A program made the position numbers and the translations under genes. A DNA stretch of 39,100 nucleotides from positions 1 through 39,100 of the forward strand of contig CANFOQ010000027.1 of NCBI GenBank assembly GCA_947448745.1. Direction: 5' to 3'. The DNA comes from Comamonadaceae bacterium (GTDB lineage Bacteria; Pseudomonadota; Gammaproteobacteria; Burkholderiales; Burkholderiaceae_C). This document shows, piece by piece, positions 7,143 to 14,497 of this stretch (its first letter is position 1; each line of letters opens with the position of its first letter). The notes under the pieces were generated by a model. It worked only from the letters and a program-made list of their open reading frames with translations, was not told the origin of the DNA and made no database searches.

Positions 7143-8089
7143 GCCAGCACCTCCAGGTAGTCGCTTTGCACCGCGTCTGCCAAGTTGATGTTCTCTTGCA
7201 CGAAATTTTCAAGGTAAGTTTCCAAGCCTTGGGCATAAACCTCGCTCAAGGTGCCAAAGCGCAAATGCGTGAGTAAATTGGCGCAACGTTTGCGTGCCTC
7301 TCTGCCGGTTTGTTGCGGCAGTTGGCTCAAGATGTAGTCTGTTTCATCCAAGCAAAAAAGCAAAGAGCGAGGCACCCTTGCATTGAAGATCAGCAACTCT
7401 GACACCCTGTCGGCATCGATGGCATCCCGATAAGTGTCTCGGTAGGCCTCCAAGGCGCTGACCGAGCGCAGCACGGCACCCAAGCGGTAGTAGTCATCCA
7501 CCATGTCCTTGCCTTCGGCTTGCTCAACACGCGTTTTCACACTCAAGATGCGGGCCGTGTTGTCGGCTCGCTCCAAGTAGGTGCCTAAACGGATGAAGTT
7601 GTAGGGTTGATCGCGTTGGATCGTGGCAAACGTCACACCCCGAAACAAATGCGAACGTTGTTTGATCCATTCAAAAAACGAAGAGTCCACGGGATGGTCC
7701 GGCCCTTTGTTTTTCTTCTTGCGCACCAGCAACTCCAGCCAGGTGTCGTTGATGCATTCCCACATCTCCACTGTCAGAGCGCCACGCACAGAGCGGGCGT
7801 TTTCTCGGCAAGACTGGATGCAGTTGAAGATGGAGGAGGGGTGGTCGGGATCCCAGGCCAAAAACTGCGCCACTTGGTCAGAGCGCAAAGGCCTGCCCGT
7901 GGCTTCAAAAGCCGCCAAGGTGTCGGTGATGACCAAGGGTTCTTTGATGGTTTCAGGATCGGCTCGGCTGATGTCTGAAGTGGAGACCAAGGCAAACGAT
8001 TGGCCCACTTCCAAAATCCGCGCCATGTTTTCAGCACGTTCCAAATAACGAGACAACCAATAGAGTTGAGCAGCAACACGGGACAGCAT
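7139..8089 (-). CDS. Alpha-E domain protein (DUF403) of the Anbu operon
   Basis: This 316-residue, mainly helical protein begins MLSRVAAQLYWLSRYLERAE, the diagnostic start of the alpha-E family. It later repeats the theme as FIRLGTYLERADNTARIL. The family is almost always encoded with a circularly permuted ATP-grasp and a transglutaminase, and its biochemical role is unknown. The start overlaps the ATP-grasp stop by one base (TGATG), and its own stop overlaps the transglutaminase start by four, so the three proteins should be made in fixed ratio. No signal peptide or membrane segment is seen. Confidence 0.92.
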   Translation of the reverse strand: MLSRVAAQLYWLSRYLERAENMARILEVGQSFALVSTSDISRADPETIKEPLVITDTLAAFEATGRPLRSDQVAQFLAWDPDHPSSIFNCIQSCRENARSVRGALTVEMWECINDTWLELLVRKKKNKGPDHPVDSSFFEWIKQRSHLFRGVTFATIQRDQPYNFIRLGTYLERADNTARILSVKTRVEQAEGKDMVDDYYRLGAVLRSVSALEAYRDTYRDAIDADRVSELLIFNARVPRSLLFCLDETDYILSQLPQQTGREARKRCANLLTHLRFGTLSEVYAQGLETYLENFVQENINLADAVQSDYLEVLA

Positions 8090-9510
8090 CAGAGCACCTC
8101 CGCCGATTCCAACACCCAGGTGTCTTTGGTGCCACCGCCTTGCGATGAATTCACCACCAAAGAACCCTCGCGCAAGGCCACCCGAGTGAGCCCTCCAGGC
8201 ACGATGCGGGTTTCTTTGCCCATCAACACAAACGGTCGCAGATCGATGTGGCGTGGCGCAATGCCCTTGTCAACAAAGATGGGACAAGCAGACAAGCTGA
8301 GTGTGGGCTGTGCGATGTAGTTGTCCGGGTTGGCTTTCAAACGGACGGCAAACTCGGCAATCTCAGCCTTGCTGGCGGTGGGCCCGACCAACATGCCGTA
8401 GCCACCTGCACCATGCACTTCCTTCACAACAAGATCGGCTAAGTTGGCCAGCACGTGCGACAGCTCGTCTGGTTTGCGGCATTGCCAAGTCTGCACATTT
8501 TGCAGAATCGGTTCTTCTCCTAAATAAAAGCGCACCATCTCAGGCACATAGGGATAGATAGATTTGTCATCGGCCACGCCGGTGCCCAAAGCATTGGCAA
8601 TCACCACATGGCCTTGCCGATAAACCGAGGCCAAGCCTGGCACGCCGATGTAGGAGTCAGGCTCGAAACTCAGGGGGTCCATGTAGTTGTCATCCACCCG
8701 GCGGTAAATCACATCGACTTGCTGGGGACCCTCGGTGGTTTGCATGAAAACATAGCCATCGCGCACAAACAAATCGGTGCCTTCCACCAACTCGATGCCC
8801 ATTTGCTTGGCCAAAAACGCATGTTCAAAGTAGGCACTGTTGAAGCGTCCTGGCGTGTGCAGCACCACCGTGGGTTGCTCCACCCAACTGGATGAGCGCA
8901 GCGTTTGCAAGAGCAGGGCGGGGTAGTGTTCAACAGGGCGAACCGCATAGCGGCGGAACAAGTCGGGGAACAAGCGCATCATCAAAATGCGGTTGCTCAA
9001 CATGTAAGAAACACCTGAGGGCACACGCAGGTTGTCTTCCAGCACATAAAAACCGCCGTCAGAGTGCCGCACGATGTCGACACCCGCGATGTGCGCGTAG
9101 GTTTGATGAGGCAGGTCTAGACCCAACATCATGGGCAGAAATTGCGCATTGGCCAGAACTTGGTCGGACGGGATCAAGCCTGCTTTCAAGATGTTTTGCT
9201 GATGGTAAACATCATGCAAAAACATATTGATGGCCTTCACACGTTGCACCAAGCCTTTTTCTAGTTGCGCCCATTCTTGGGCGTCAATGATGCGTGGAAT
9301 CAAATCGGAAGGAATGAGTCGTTCGGTGCCGTCTTCGTCGCCATTGAGTGAAAACGTGATGCCTGTCCTTCGTGAAATCAAATCAGCTTCGGTTTGCTTC
9401 AGATGCACCATTTCTTCAGGGCAGGATTTGAGCCACGCGTCAAATGCCTCGTAATGCGCCCGAGGGTGTCCATCGTCGTCACACATTTCATTGAATATTG
9501 GGGCGGCCAT
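8089..9510 (-). CDS. Circularly permuted ATP-grasp type 2 protein (first gene of the Anbu operon)
   Basis: The 473-residue protein matches the circularly permuted ATP-grasp type 2 family. Markers are FNEMCDDDG near the start, INMFLHDVYHQQ, GVDIVRHSDGGFYVLEDN, RVPSGVSYMLSNR, YRRVDDNYMDPL and KEVHGAGGYGMLVGP. ATP-grasp enzymes join a carboxylate to an amine or thiol through an acyl phosphate, so this one may ligate amino acids or peptides; its true substrate is not known. ATG at 9508-9510 has AGGA about 6 bases upstream. It heads the operon ATP-grasp, alpha-E, transglutaminase, Anbu. The promoter must lie in the 166-base gap 9511-9676, shared with the divergent DUF2892 gene. Confidence 0.92.
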   Translation of the reverse strand: MAAPIFNEMCDDDGHPRAHYEAFDAWLKSCPEEMVHLKQTEADLISRRTGITFSLNGDEDGTERLIPSDLIPRIIDAQEWAQLEKGLVQRVKAINMFLHDVYHQQNILKAGLIPSDQVLANAQFLPMMLGLDLPHQTYAHIAGVDIVRHSDGGFYVLEDNLRVPSGVSYMLSNRILMMRLFPDLFRRYAVRPVEHYPALLLQTLRSSSWVEQPTVVLHTPGRFNSAYFEHAFLAKQMGIELVEGTDLFVRDGYVFMQTTEGPQQVDVIYRRVDDNYMDPLSFEPDSYIGVPGLASVYRQGHVVIANALGTGVADDKSIYPYVPEMVRFYLGEEPILQNVQTWQCRKPDELSHVLANLADLVVKEVHGAGGYGMLVGPTASKAEIAEFAVRLKANPDNYIAQPTLSLSACPIFVDKGIAPRHIDLRPFVLMGKETRIVPGGLTRVALREGSLVVNSSQGGGTKDTWVLESAEVL

Positions 9511-9676
9511 GGGGATCCTGTCGTTGCTGCTTCTTCGTCATGCATACTAAGCACGCTTCGTGCCGCCTAAGCCGTTCGGGTATTAATCCAATTTGCTGGT
9601 GCGCATCGCTTTAAGATACGTTCGAAACGCACTGAATTGGCGCTTTGGGCACGATTTTGGTGCAGTAAAAAAGGAT

Positions 9677-10273
9677 ATGAAATTGATTGAAGAGAAACAA
9701 GTATCGTGGTTGTCTCAACGAATGCGCAACAACATAGGCAGCCATGACCGATTTTTGCGGTCGCTGTTGGGTGCTGCGTTGGTTTTGGTGGCCTGGTTGT
9801 TCCAATTACCCGAGGCATTTTGGCTGGGCTTATTCTTGATCTTGACGGCGGCATTGCGTTTTTGCCCGAGCTATGCCATTTTCAATGTCAACACCCTGAA
9901 CGCTGATGATGGCAAGACGGTTATTCCATGGGAAGAATTTTTAGACCTGCTCCCACCTTCGGCACCTGCTTCCTCGGTAGCTGCGCCCCCAAGCACCGAG
10001 ACACGCGTTAAAGCACCCCCTTCGCTGGCACCGGTTTCTTTTAGATTGCCACCTGATTTGACCCAAGCATTGATCCAAGATATTGAGAAAAATGCCTTGG
10101 ATGAAATATTGATGGTGCGTTTTTTTGAAAACTTTTTCGGTTGCAAAATCAGCATTCAATCGGCTGCCCATTTGAATATCTATGTTTGTCAATTTCCAGA
10201 CAAAACAACCCGGCTGGATTTCTCCAAAATGAAAGCCAACTTGCTCCAACGCTTGCACGAAACCGCGCACTGA
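9677..10273 (+). CDS. DUF2892 (YgaP-type) membrane protein with an extra C-terminal domain
   Basis: I place the start at ATG 9677; a further in-frame ATG at 9722 (MRNNIGSHDR) begins exactly at the recognised domain and is the main alternative. The segment IGSHDRFLRSLLGAALVLVA, a second hydrophobic helix FWLGLFLILTAA, and RFCPSYAIFNVNT are typical of the DUF2892/YgaP inner-membrane domain, which ends in a CPxY motif. A Pro/Ala-rich linker (PPSAPASSVAAPP) leads to a C-terminal part of about 75 residues, from FRLPPDLTQALI, which I do not recognise. The DUF alone is usually 60-70 residues, so this fusion is unusual. Divergent from the Anbu operon. Confidence 0.75.
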   Translation: MKLIEEKQVSWLSQRMRNNIGSHDRFLRSLLGAALVLVAWLFQLPEAFWLGLFLILTAALRFCPSYAIFNVNTLNADDGKTVIPWEEFLDLLPPSAPASSVAAPPSTETRVKAPPSLAPVSFRLPPDLTQALIQDIEKNALDEILMVRFFENFFGCKISIQSAAHLNIYVCQFPDKTTRLDFSKMKANLLQRLHETAH

Positions 10274-10304
10274 GTGAGCATCAGTGTCGGCTTCGCTTGC
10301 CCCT

Positions 10305-11126
10305 TCAAGGCTGGCGTTGTTCCAGCAGTTTCCGCAATGCAGCCAATTCTTCGCGAACGGCTTTGACCTCGTTTTCAATCGAGTTGGCTTGGTGTTTGTC
10401 CATCTCGTCTTTTTCTTTGTCCGCGGTGATCGAATCCACAATCACGGCGATGAACAAGTTGAAAATGATGAACGTGGCGATCAAGATGAACATGATGAAG
10501 AACACCCAGGCGTAGGGGAAGACTTCAATCACAGGCCTGGCAATGTCTTGCGACCAGCCTTCAAGAGTCATGACTTGGAACAAGGTGTAAGCAGACGAGC
10601 CCAGGTCGCCAAACCAATCTGGAAATTCAGCTCGGAACAAATTGGTGGCAATCACCGATGCCACATAAAAAATAATCAGGATCAAACCAAACACCGAGCC
10701 CAAACCCGGCAAGGAGCTGAGCAATCCGCCCACCACTTTGCGCATGCTTTCAACCTTGTTGATCAAGCGCAGTACACGAAGTACACGCAATGCCCGCAGC
10801 ACAGACAAGGAGCCAGAAGCCGGGATCAAGGCGATTCCCACCACAATGAAGTCGAACACGCACCAAGGATCTTTGAAATAGCCCAAGCCACGGGCGGCGA
10901 TCAGGATGACGATCTCGGCGATGAAGACCCACAAAATCGCGTGGTCCATCCAATGCAGCAATTCACCCCATGTGGCCATCAATTCCAGGCTGGTTTCCAA
11001 GCCCAGGATCAGCGCGTTCAAAATGATCAGGACAACCAGACCGTTTTGGATGAAAGGGTGGGCCATGAAGGCCTCGACGCGGCCGCGCCAACTGTTGTCT
11101 GTGAGGGTGAATTCTTTGCTTGTCAT
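10305..11126 (-). CDS. Voltage-gated cation channel of the bacterial NaChBac type
   Basis: The 273-residue protein is a single six-helix domain that would form a homotetramer in the inner membrane. The S4 sensor has Arg at 111, 114, 117 and 120 (VLRALRVLRVLRL). S3 has FDFIVVG, and the pore between S5 and S6 carries the filter T187-L-E-G-W-S192. Bacterial sodium channels typically have LESWS; here Gly190 replaces the Ser. S6 is IMFILIATFIIFNLFIAVIV, and the tail VKAVREELAALRKLLEQ is the expected C-terminal coiled coil. Length is normal. It lies 43 bases downstream of the Rrf2 regulator on the same strand and may be co-transcribed with it. Confidence 0.92.
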   Translation of the reverse strand: MTSKEFTLTDNSWRGRVEAFMAHPFIQNGLVVLIILNALILGLETSLELMATWGELLHWMDHAILWVFIAEIVILIAARGLGYFKDPWCVFDFIVVGIALIPASGSLSVLRALRVLRVLRLINKVESMRKVVGGLLSSLPGLGSVFGLILIIFYVASVIATNLFRAEFPDWFGDLGSSAYTLFQVMTLEGWSQDIARPVIEVFPYAWVFFIMFILIATFIIFNLFIAVIVDSITADKEKDEMDKHQANSIENEVKAVREELAALRKLLEQRQP

Positions 11127-11169
11127 AGGTACCGTCGTTTCAAAAACAGCCGGTACTCTATCGCGAAAT

Positions 11170-11688
11170 TCACATCGTCATGGATTGAGCCAAATTGAAT
11201 ACTGAATTTGGCCCCATTGGTAGTTTGTGTATTTTTAAAGGTTTAAAGCGCGGTTTGGTATCTGCTTTGACCGTTGGGGCATGAGAGGCCGCAGCCCATG
11301 CCTCTTCAGGGAGTTTAGACAGCACATCCTCAAGGCTGATGCCACGAAGGTGGTCCGCCACAAATTCGGTCACCAATTGCGACATCAAGTCTTTGTCCAA
11401 TTCGCCCTGATCGGTGGGCGTTTTGACGGGTGCACTGGTCTCGAATGCCAAAATCACATCCAACACTTTCAGGTCATTGGGCTTGCCCATGGTGCAGTAA
11501 CCGCCCCCGGGTCCACGGTAGGAGATGACAAAGCCCTTTTTTTTCAGGGACGACATCAAAGATTCCAAGTAGGAAATGGACAAGCCCAACTGGCGGCTGA
11601 TGAATTCGGTTGTGACGGGGCCTGTGCGTTGATGTTGTGCCACCAGCATCAGCGCATTAACCGCGTTGTGCGTTAAGTTTGAAAACAT
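11170..11688 (-). CDS. Rrf2-family transcriptional regulator
   Basis: The N-terminal 80 residues form a winged helix of the Rrf2/IscR family: NAVNALMLVAQHQ, FISRQLGLSISYLESLMSSL, and KGFVISYRGPGGGY. The IscR cluster ligands (three Cys following the wing) are absent; the only Cys is in GGYCTMG, so binding of an Fe-S cluster by the IscR scheme is unlikely. The C-terminal part (from about residue 85) is low in recognisable motifs and has a basic stretch KPRFKPLKIHK. Total 172 residues, slightly long for the family. The start has a strong AAGGAG ribosome site. The ion channel follows downstream, and a MerR regulator is divergent across 149 bases with two palindromes. Confidence 0.9.
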   Translation of the reverse strand: MFSNLTHNAVNALMLVAQHQRTGPVTTEFISRQLGLSISYLESLMSSLKKKGFVISYRGPGGGYCTMGKPNDLKVLDVILAFETSAPVKTPTDQGELDKDLMSQLVTEFVADHLRGISLEDVLSKLPEEAWAAASHAPTVKADTKPRFKPLKIHKLPMGPNSVFNLAQSMTM

Positions 11689-11754
11689 GCTTGTCTCCTT
11701 GGTTCAAAACCTATTCGCTGACTCTTATTTAGGATGAAATATAGACTTTTCAAG

Positions 11755-11770
11755 ATTTATTGCAATAAAT
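11755..11770. promoter_or_regulatory. Perfect 16-bp palindrome in the Rrf2/MerR divergent promoter region
   Basis: ATTTATTGCAATAAAT is its own reverse complement over all 16 bases. It sits about 67 bases upstream of the Rrf2 start and 68 upstream of the MerR start, so one bound dimer could act on both promoters. The region is much more AT-rich than its surroundings. Assignment to Rrf2 or MerR is not possible from sequence. Confidence 0.55.
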
Positions 11771-11787
11771 ATGTGAGAAATGCTGTA

Positions 11788-11802
11788 TATTTCAGTGAAA
11801 TA
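11788..11802. promoter_or_regulatory. Second inverted repeat (7-bp arms) in the Rrf2/MerR promoter region
   Basis: TATTTCA-G-TGAAATA has perfect 7-base arms around one central base. Its centre lies about 32 bases from the centre of the neighbouring 16-bp palindrome, close to three helical turns, so both sites face the same side of DNA. It ends 35 bases before the MerR start. Confidence 0.5.
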
Positions 11803-11837
11803 ATTATTCAAAACTTGTGCAAAATGAGGAAGTCAAG

Positions 11838-12809
11838 ATGAATCCAAGTGAACAAGCTGCTGGTCAATACCGCATCGGTGCTGTGGCCAAACTGGTGGGC
11901 ATCCCCGAAGCCACTTTGCGCGTTTGGGAGCGCCGTTATCAAGTGGTCTCGCCACCAAAATCCAGTGGGGGTCAACGTTTGTACAGCGAACTGGATGTGC
12001 TCAAAGTCACCCTGCTCAAAAGCCTGACGCAAGAAGGTCATGCCATCAGCACCTTGAGCACCATGGAGGTGCCGCAGTTGCAAAAGCTGTTGAATGAATC
12101 GCGCCACGCCCACACCCAGCAACATGCCAGTCCGAAGTTGCCAGCCGTGGTCAATTTGGCTGTGGTGGGCTACACCTTGGCCAGTCGCATCGAGACCCAA
12201 AAGTTCACGCTGTGTTTTGGGCAAACCACGCTGAAAGTGGTGCAGGTACATCCTGATTTGTCACAAGCCTTGCGCGTGCAGAGTGCCGAGGAAGCTGATG
12301 TGGTGCTGGTGCAAATGGGCGCGGTCCAAGCCCATGCAAAAGACGACTTGGTGAAACTGCGGGATCAACTGCGCGTCAAAAAATTGGTCTTGGTCTACCA
12401 CTTTGCCACCGATCATGTGCTTCAGCATCTGAAAACAGCGGGCATCATCGCGCGGCGTGAACCGGTGTCAGACATGGATTTGTGCGACATCATCCAGTCG
12501 GTATTGATGGTGGAGCCGGGTTTTGCAAGTCTGGGCACGGGCAAAATTGCACCACGCAAATACAACGATGTGGTGTTGCAAAAGGTCAGCAATATCGACA
12601 GCAAAGTCTTGTGCGAATGCCCCAAACATGTTGCAGACTTGATTCGACAACTCAACAGTTTTGAGCAGTACAGCAACGACTGTTTGAACAATTCTGCCGA
12701 GGACGCCCGATTGCACGCTTATTTGTCAGCTGTGTCAGGCTCGGCTCGGGCCCTGTTTGAAGAAGCCCTTGAGCGGGTTGCCGCCCATGAGGGCATTCAA
12801 CTGAACTGA
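11838..12809 (+). CDS. MerR-family regulator with a B12-domain-like C-terminal region
   Basis: ATG at 11838 has GAGGAAG about 5 bases upstream and gives a 323-residue protein; the longer frame uses a weak GTG. Residues 11-80 are a MerR winged helix (YRIGAVAKLVGIPEATLRVW, then ERRY, GQRLY and LLKSLTQEGHAIS). Residues of about 100-230 alternate beta strands and helices (VVNLAVVGYTLA, ADVVLVQMG, KKLVLVYHFA), as in the cobalamin-binding Rossmann domain of CarH/LitR photoreceptors. The B12 ligand motif DxHxxG is not present, so cobalamin binding is doubtful. The last 60 residues are unrecognised. It faces the Rrf2 gene across a short AT-rich region with two palindromes and probably autoregulates. 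Confidence 0.85.
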   Translation: MNPSEQAAGQYRIGAVAKLVGIPEATLRVWERRYQVVSPPKSSGGQRLYSELDVLKVTLLKSLTQEGHAISTLSTMEVPQLQKLLNESRHAHTQQHASPKLPAVVNLAVVGYTLASRIETQKFTLCFGQTTLKVVQVHPDLSQALRVQSAEEADVVLVQMGAVQAHAKDDLVKLRDQLRVKKLVLVYHFATDHVLQHLKTAGIIARREPVSDMDLCDIIQSVLMVEPGFASLGTGKIAPRKYNDVVLQKVSNIDSKVLCECPKHVADLIRQLNSFEQYSNDCLNNSAEDARLHAYLSAVSGSARALFEEALERVAAHEGIQLN

Positions 12810-12819
12810 ATGGTGTGGA

Positions 12820-13242
12820 TCAGCGGGGCGAAGCTGATGCGACTGAAGAACCGACGGGGATAGCGGCTCCTAAGGCCAAGCCAACTGCAGCATCGACCGC
12901 AATGTTTTCCACCATGGCCTCTTGGGTAGGCGGGGTGCCACCGCACTGGGTGGTGATCTCAGCAGCTTTCATGTGGTCGGCGGTATTGATGCCCACATTG
13001 GCGAAAAACAAGGGCGCGACAGCCGCTGGGCCGGTGAGCAACATCAAGGCGGGTGCTGCCCATAATTTGTGGGTTTTCAACTCATCATGCACCCAAGCGT
13101 TGTGCCTGGCGTTTTGACAAGCGCCCGTACCAAAGTCTGGGCTCTTATCATCCAGCTTGGCAATGGCTTTGGACGACTGGCTGGCACAGCCTGTCAGGCA
13201 TGCCGCCAAAGTCAACAGAACAACTTGTCTAAAACAATTCAT
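12820..13242 (-). CDS. Putative lipoprotein of unknown function
   Basis: The 140-residue product starts MNCFRQVVLLTLAACLTGC, a lipoprotein signal with lipobox LTGC (Cys19). The mature part has two further Cys (GACQNAR, TTQCGG) and two hydrophobic stretches, LWAAPALMLLTGPAAVAPLF and a Gly/Ala-rich one VDAAVGLALGAAIPVG, so it may also touch the membrane. I recognise no family. No Shine-Dalgarno is evident before the ATG. It is convergent with the MerR gene (10 bases between stops) and divergent from serC, with the shared promoter region at 13243-13355. Confidence 0.72.
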   Translation of the reverse strand: MNCFRQVVLLTLAACLTGCASQSSKAIAKLDDKSPDFGTGACQNARHNAWVHDELKTHKLWAAPALMLLTGPAAVAPLFFANVGINTADHMKAAEITTQCGGTPPTQEAMVENIAVDAAVGLALGAAIPVGSSVASASPR

Positions 13243-13355
13243 TTGATCAATTTAACAAAAAATCAGTAACAGCGCAATCGAATTAATTTTCAGGCCCAAA
13301 CCATTGATATTCTTTGATTTTCGTCATTAATCCCCTTTTCTAAAGCGAATTTTTC

Positions 13356-14438
13356 ATGTCCCGCGTCATCAATTTCAGCTCCGGTCCTGCCACCTTGCCC
13401 GAAAGCGTCTTGCTGCAAGCTGCCAAGGACATGCTGGATTGGCGCGGCAGCGGCATGTCGGTGATGGAGATGAGCCACCGCGGCCCCGAGTTCATGGACA
13501 TCTTGGCGCAAACCCAAGCCTTGTTGCGGGAATTGTTGGGGGTGCCGGACAACTACACGGTGTTGTTTTTGCAAGGCGGCGCCATTGCCGAAAACGCCAT
13601 CCTGCCGATGAATTTGATCGGCCGCACCGGCCAAGCCGACTACGTTGTGAATGGGGTTTGGTCGCAAAAATCCATGAGGGAAGCAGGCAAATACGGTCAA
13701 GTGAACCTGGCCGCCAGCAGCGAGGACAGTGGTTTTTTGGCCATGCCTCCAAAAGACCAATGGCGTTTGTCGCCGCAAGCCGCCTATGTGCATTACTGCA
13801 GCAACGAAACCATCGGGGGTGTGGAATGCCACTGGATACCCAGCACAGGCAACGTCCCCTTGGTGGCGGACATGTCTTCCAATATCTTGTCTGCCCCCTT
13901 GGATGTGTCGAAATTTGGCGTGATTTACGCAGGAGCCCAGAAAAACATGGGGCCCTCGGGGGTGACCGTGGTGATCGTGCGCCATGATCTGTTGGGCCAT
14001 GCTTTGCCCATCACGCCCTCCGCCTTCAACTATCAAATTCAAGCCGAGCAGGACTCGATGTACAACACGCCGCCCACCTACGCCATCTACATCATGGGGC
14101 TGGTGTTGCAACACGTGAAGGCGCAAGGCGGACTCCCTGCCATGCTGGAACACAACCAGCGAAAAGCCGAATTGCTGTATGACTTCATCGATCACAGCCG
14201 GATGTTCAGCAACCGTGTGGCTCGCCAGGATCGCTCGCGCATGAACGTGACTTTTTTCCTGCGCGATGAAGGCTTGAATGCAGCTTTCTTAGAGGGGGCG
14301 AAGGCACAGGGCATGGTGCAGTTGCGCGGTCACCGCTCGGCAGGCGGTATGCGGGCCTCCATTTACAACGCCATGCCGCTGGCCAGTGTGCAAACCTTGG
14401 TGAACTACATGCACCAGTTTGAAAAAACCCACACCTGA
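13356..14438 (+). CDS. serC: Phosphoserine aminotransferase SerC
   Basis: The 360-residue enzyme matches SerC over its full length. It transfers the amino group from glutamate to 3-phosphohydroxypyruvate (serine synthesis) and also acts in pyridoxal phosphate synthesis. It starts MSRVINFSSGPATLPESVL; FLQGGAIAEN binds the cofactor phosphate, and K196 in YAGAQKNMGPSG is the Schiff-base Lys. HRSAGGMRASIYNAMPL is the C-terminal substrate-binding stretch. In many Burkholderiales serC is followed by pheA, hisC and aroA; here it stands alone and the next gene is on the other strand. The ribosome site is weak (AAGCGAA). The upstream 113 bases are AT-rich and shared with the divergent lipoprotein. Confidence 0.97.
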   Translation: MSRVINFSSGPATLPESVLLQAAKDMLDWRGSGMSVMEMSHRGPEFMDILAQTQALLRELLGVPDNYTVLFLQGGAIAENAILPMNLIGRTGQADYVVNGVWSQKSMREAGKYGQVNLAASSEDSGFLAMPPKDQWRLSPQAAYVHYCSNETIGGVECHWIPSTGNVPLVADMSSNILSAPLDVSKFGVIYAGAQKNMGPSGVTVVIVRHDLLGHALPITPSAFNYQIQAEQDSMYNTPPTYAIYIMGLVLQHVKAQGGLPAMLEHNQRKAELLYDFIDHSRMFSNRVARQDRSRMNVTFFLRDEGLNAAFLEGAKAQGMVQLRGHRSAGGMRASIYNAMPLASVQTLVNYMHQFEKTHT

Positions 14439-14458
14439 AAACACCTGTCTTGGTGTGG
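14422..14458 (-). terminator. Candidate terminator of the E1 dehydrogenase gene inside the serC 3' end
   Basis: CCACACC (14429-14435) pairs with GGTGTGG (14452-14458) across a 16-base loop. On the minus strand the stem is followed by G and six T residues (14422-14427). It would end transcripts of the E1 gene, whose stop codon is at 14498. It overlaps the last codons of serC, so it acts only on the minus strand. The long loop lowers confidence. Confidence 0.5.
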
Positions 14459-14497
14459 CCTGCCAGGCAAGGCTGACAAGACGATCAAGTACCAACC

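Noticed and set aside
10284-11198. A 304-residue open frame on the plus strand opposite the ion channel
   Set aside because: Antisense to a complete channel gene; composition rich in Asp, Gln and His reflects the complement of hydrophobic codons.
13290-14195. A 301-residue open frame on the minus strand opposite serC
   Set aside because: It is antisense to SerC, His- and Gln-rich as expected of a mirror frame, and has no family features.
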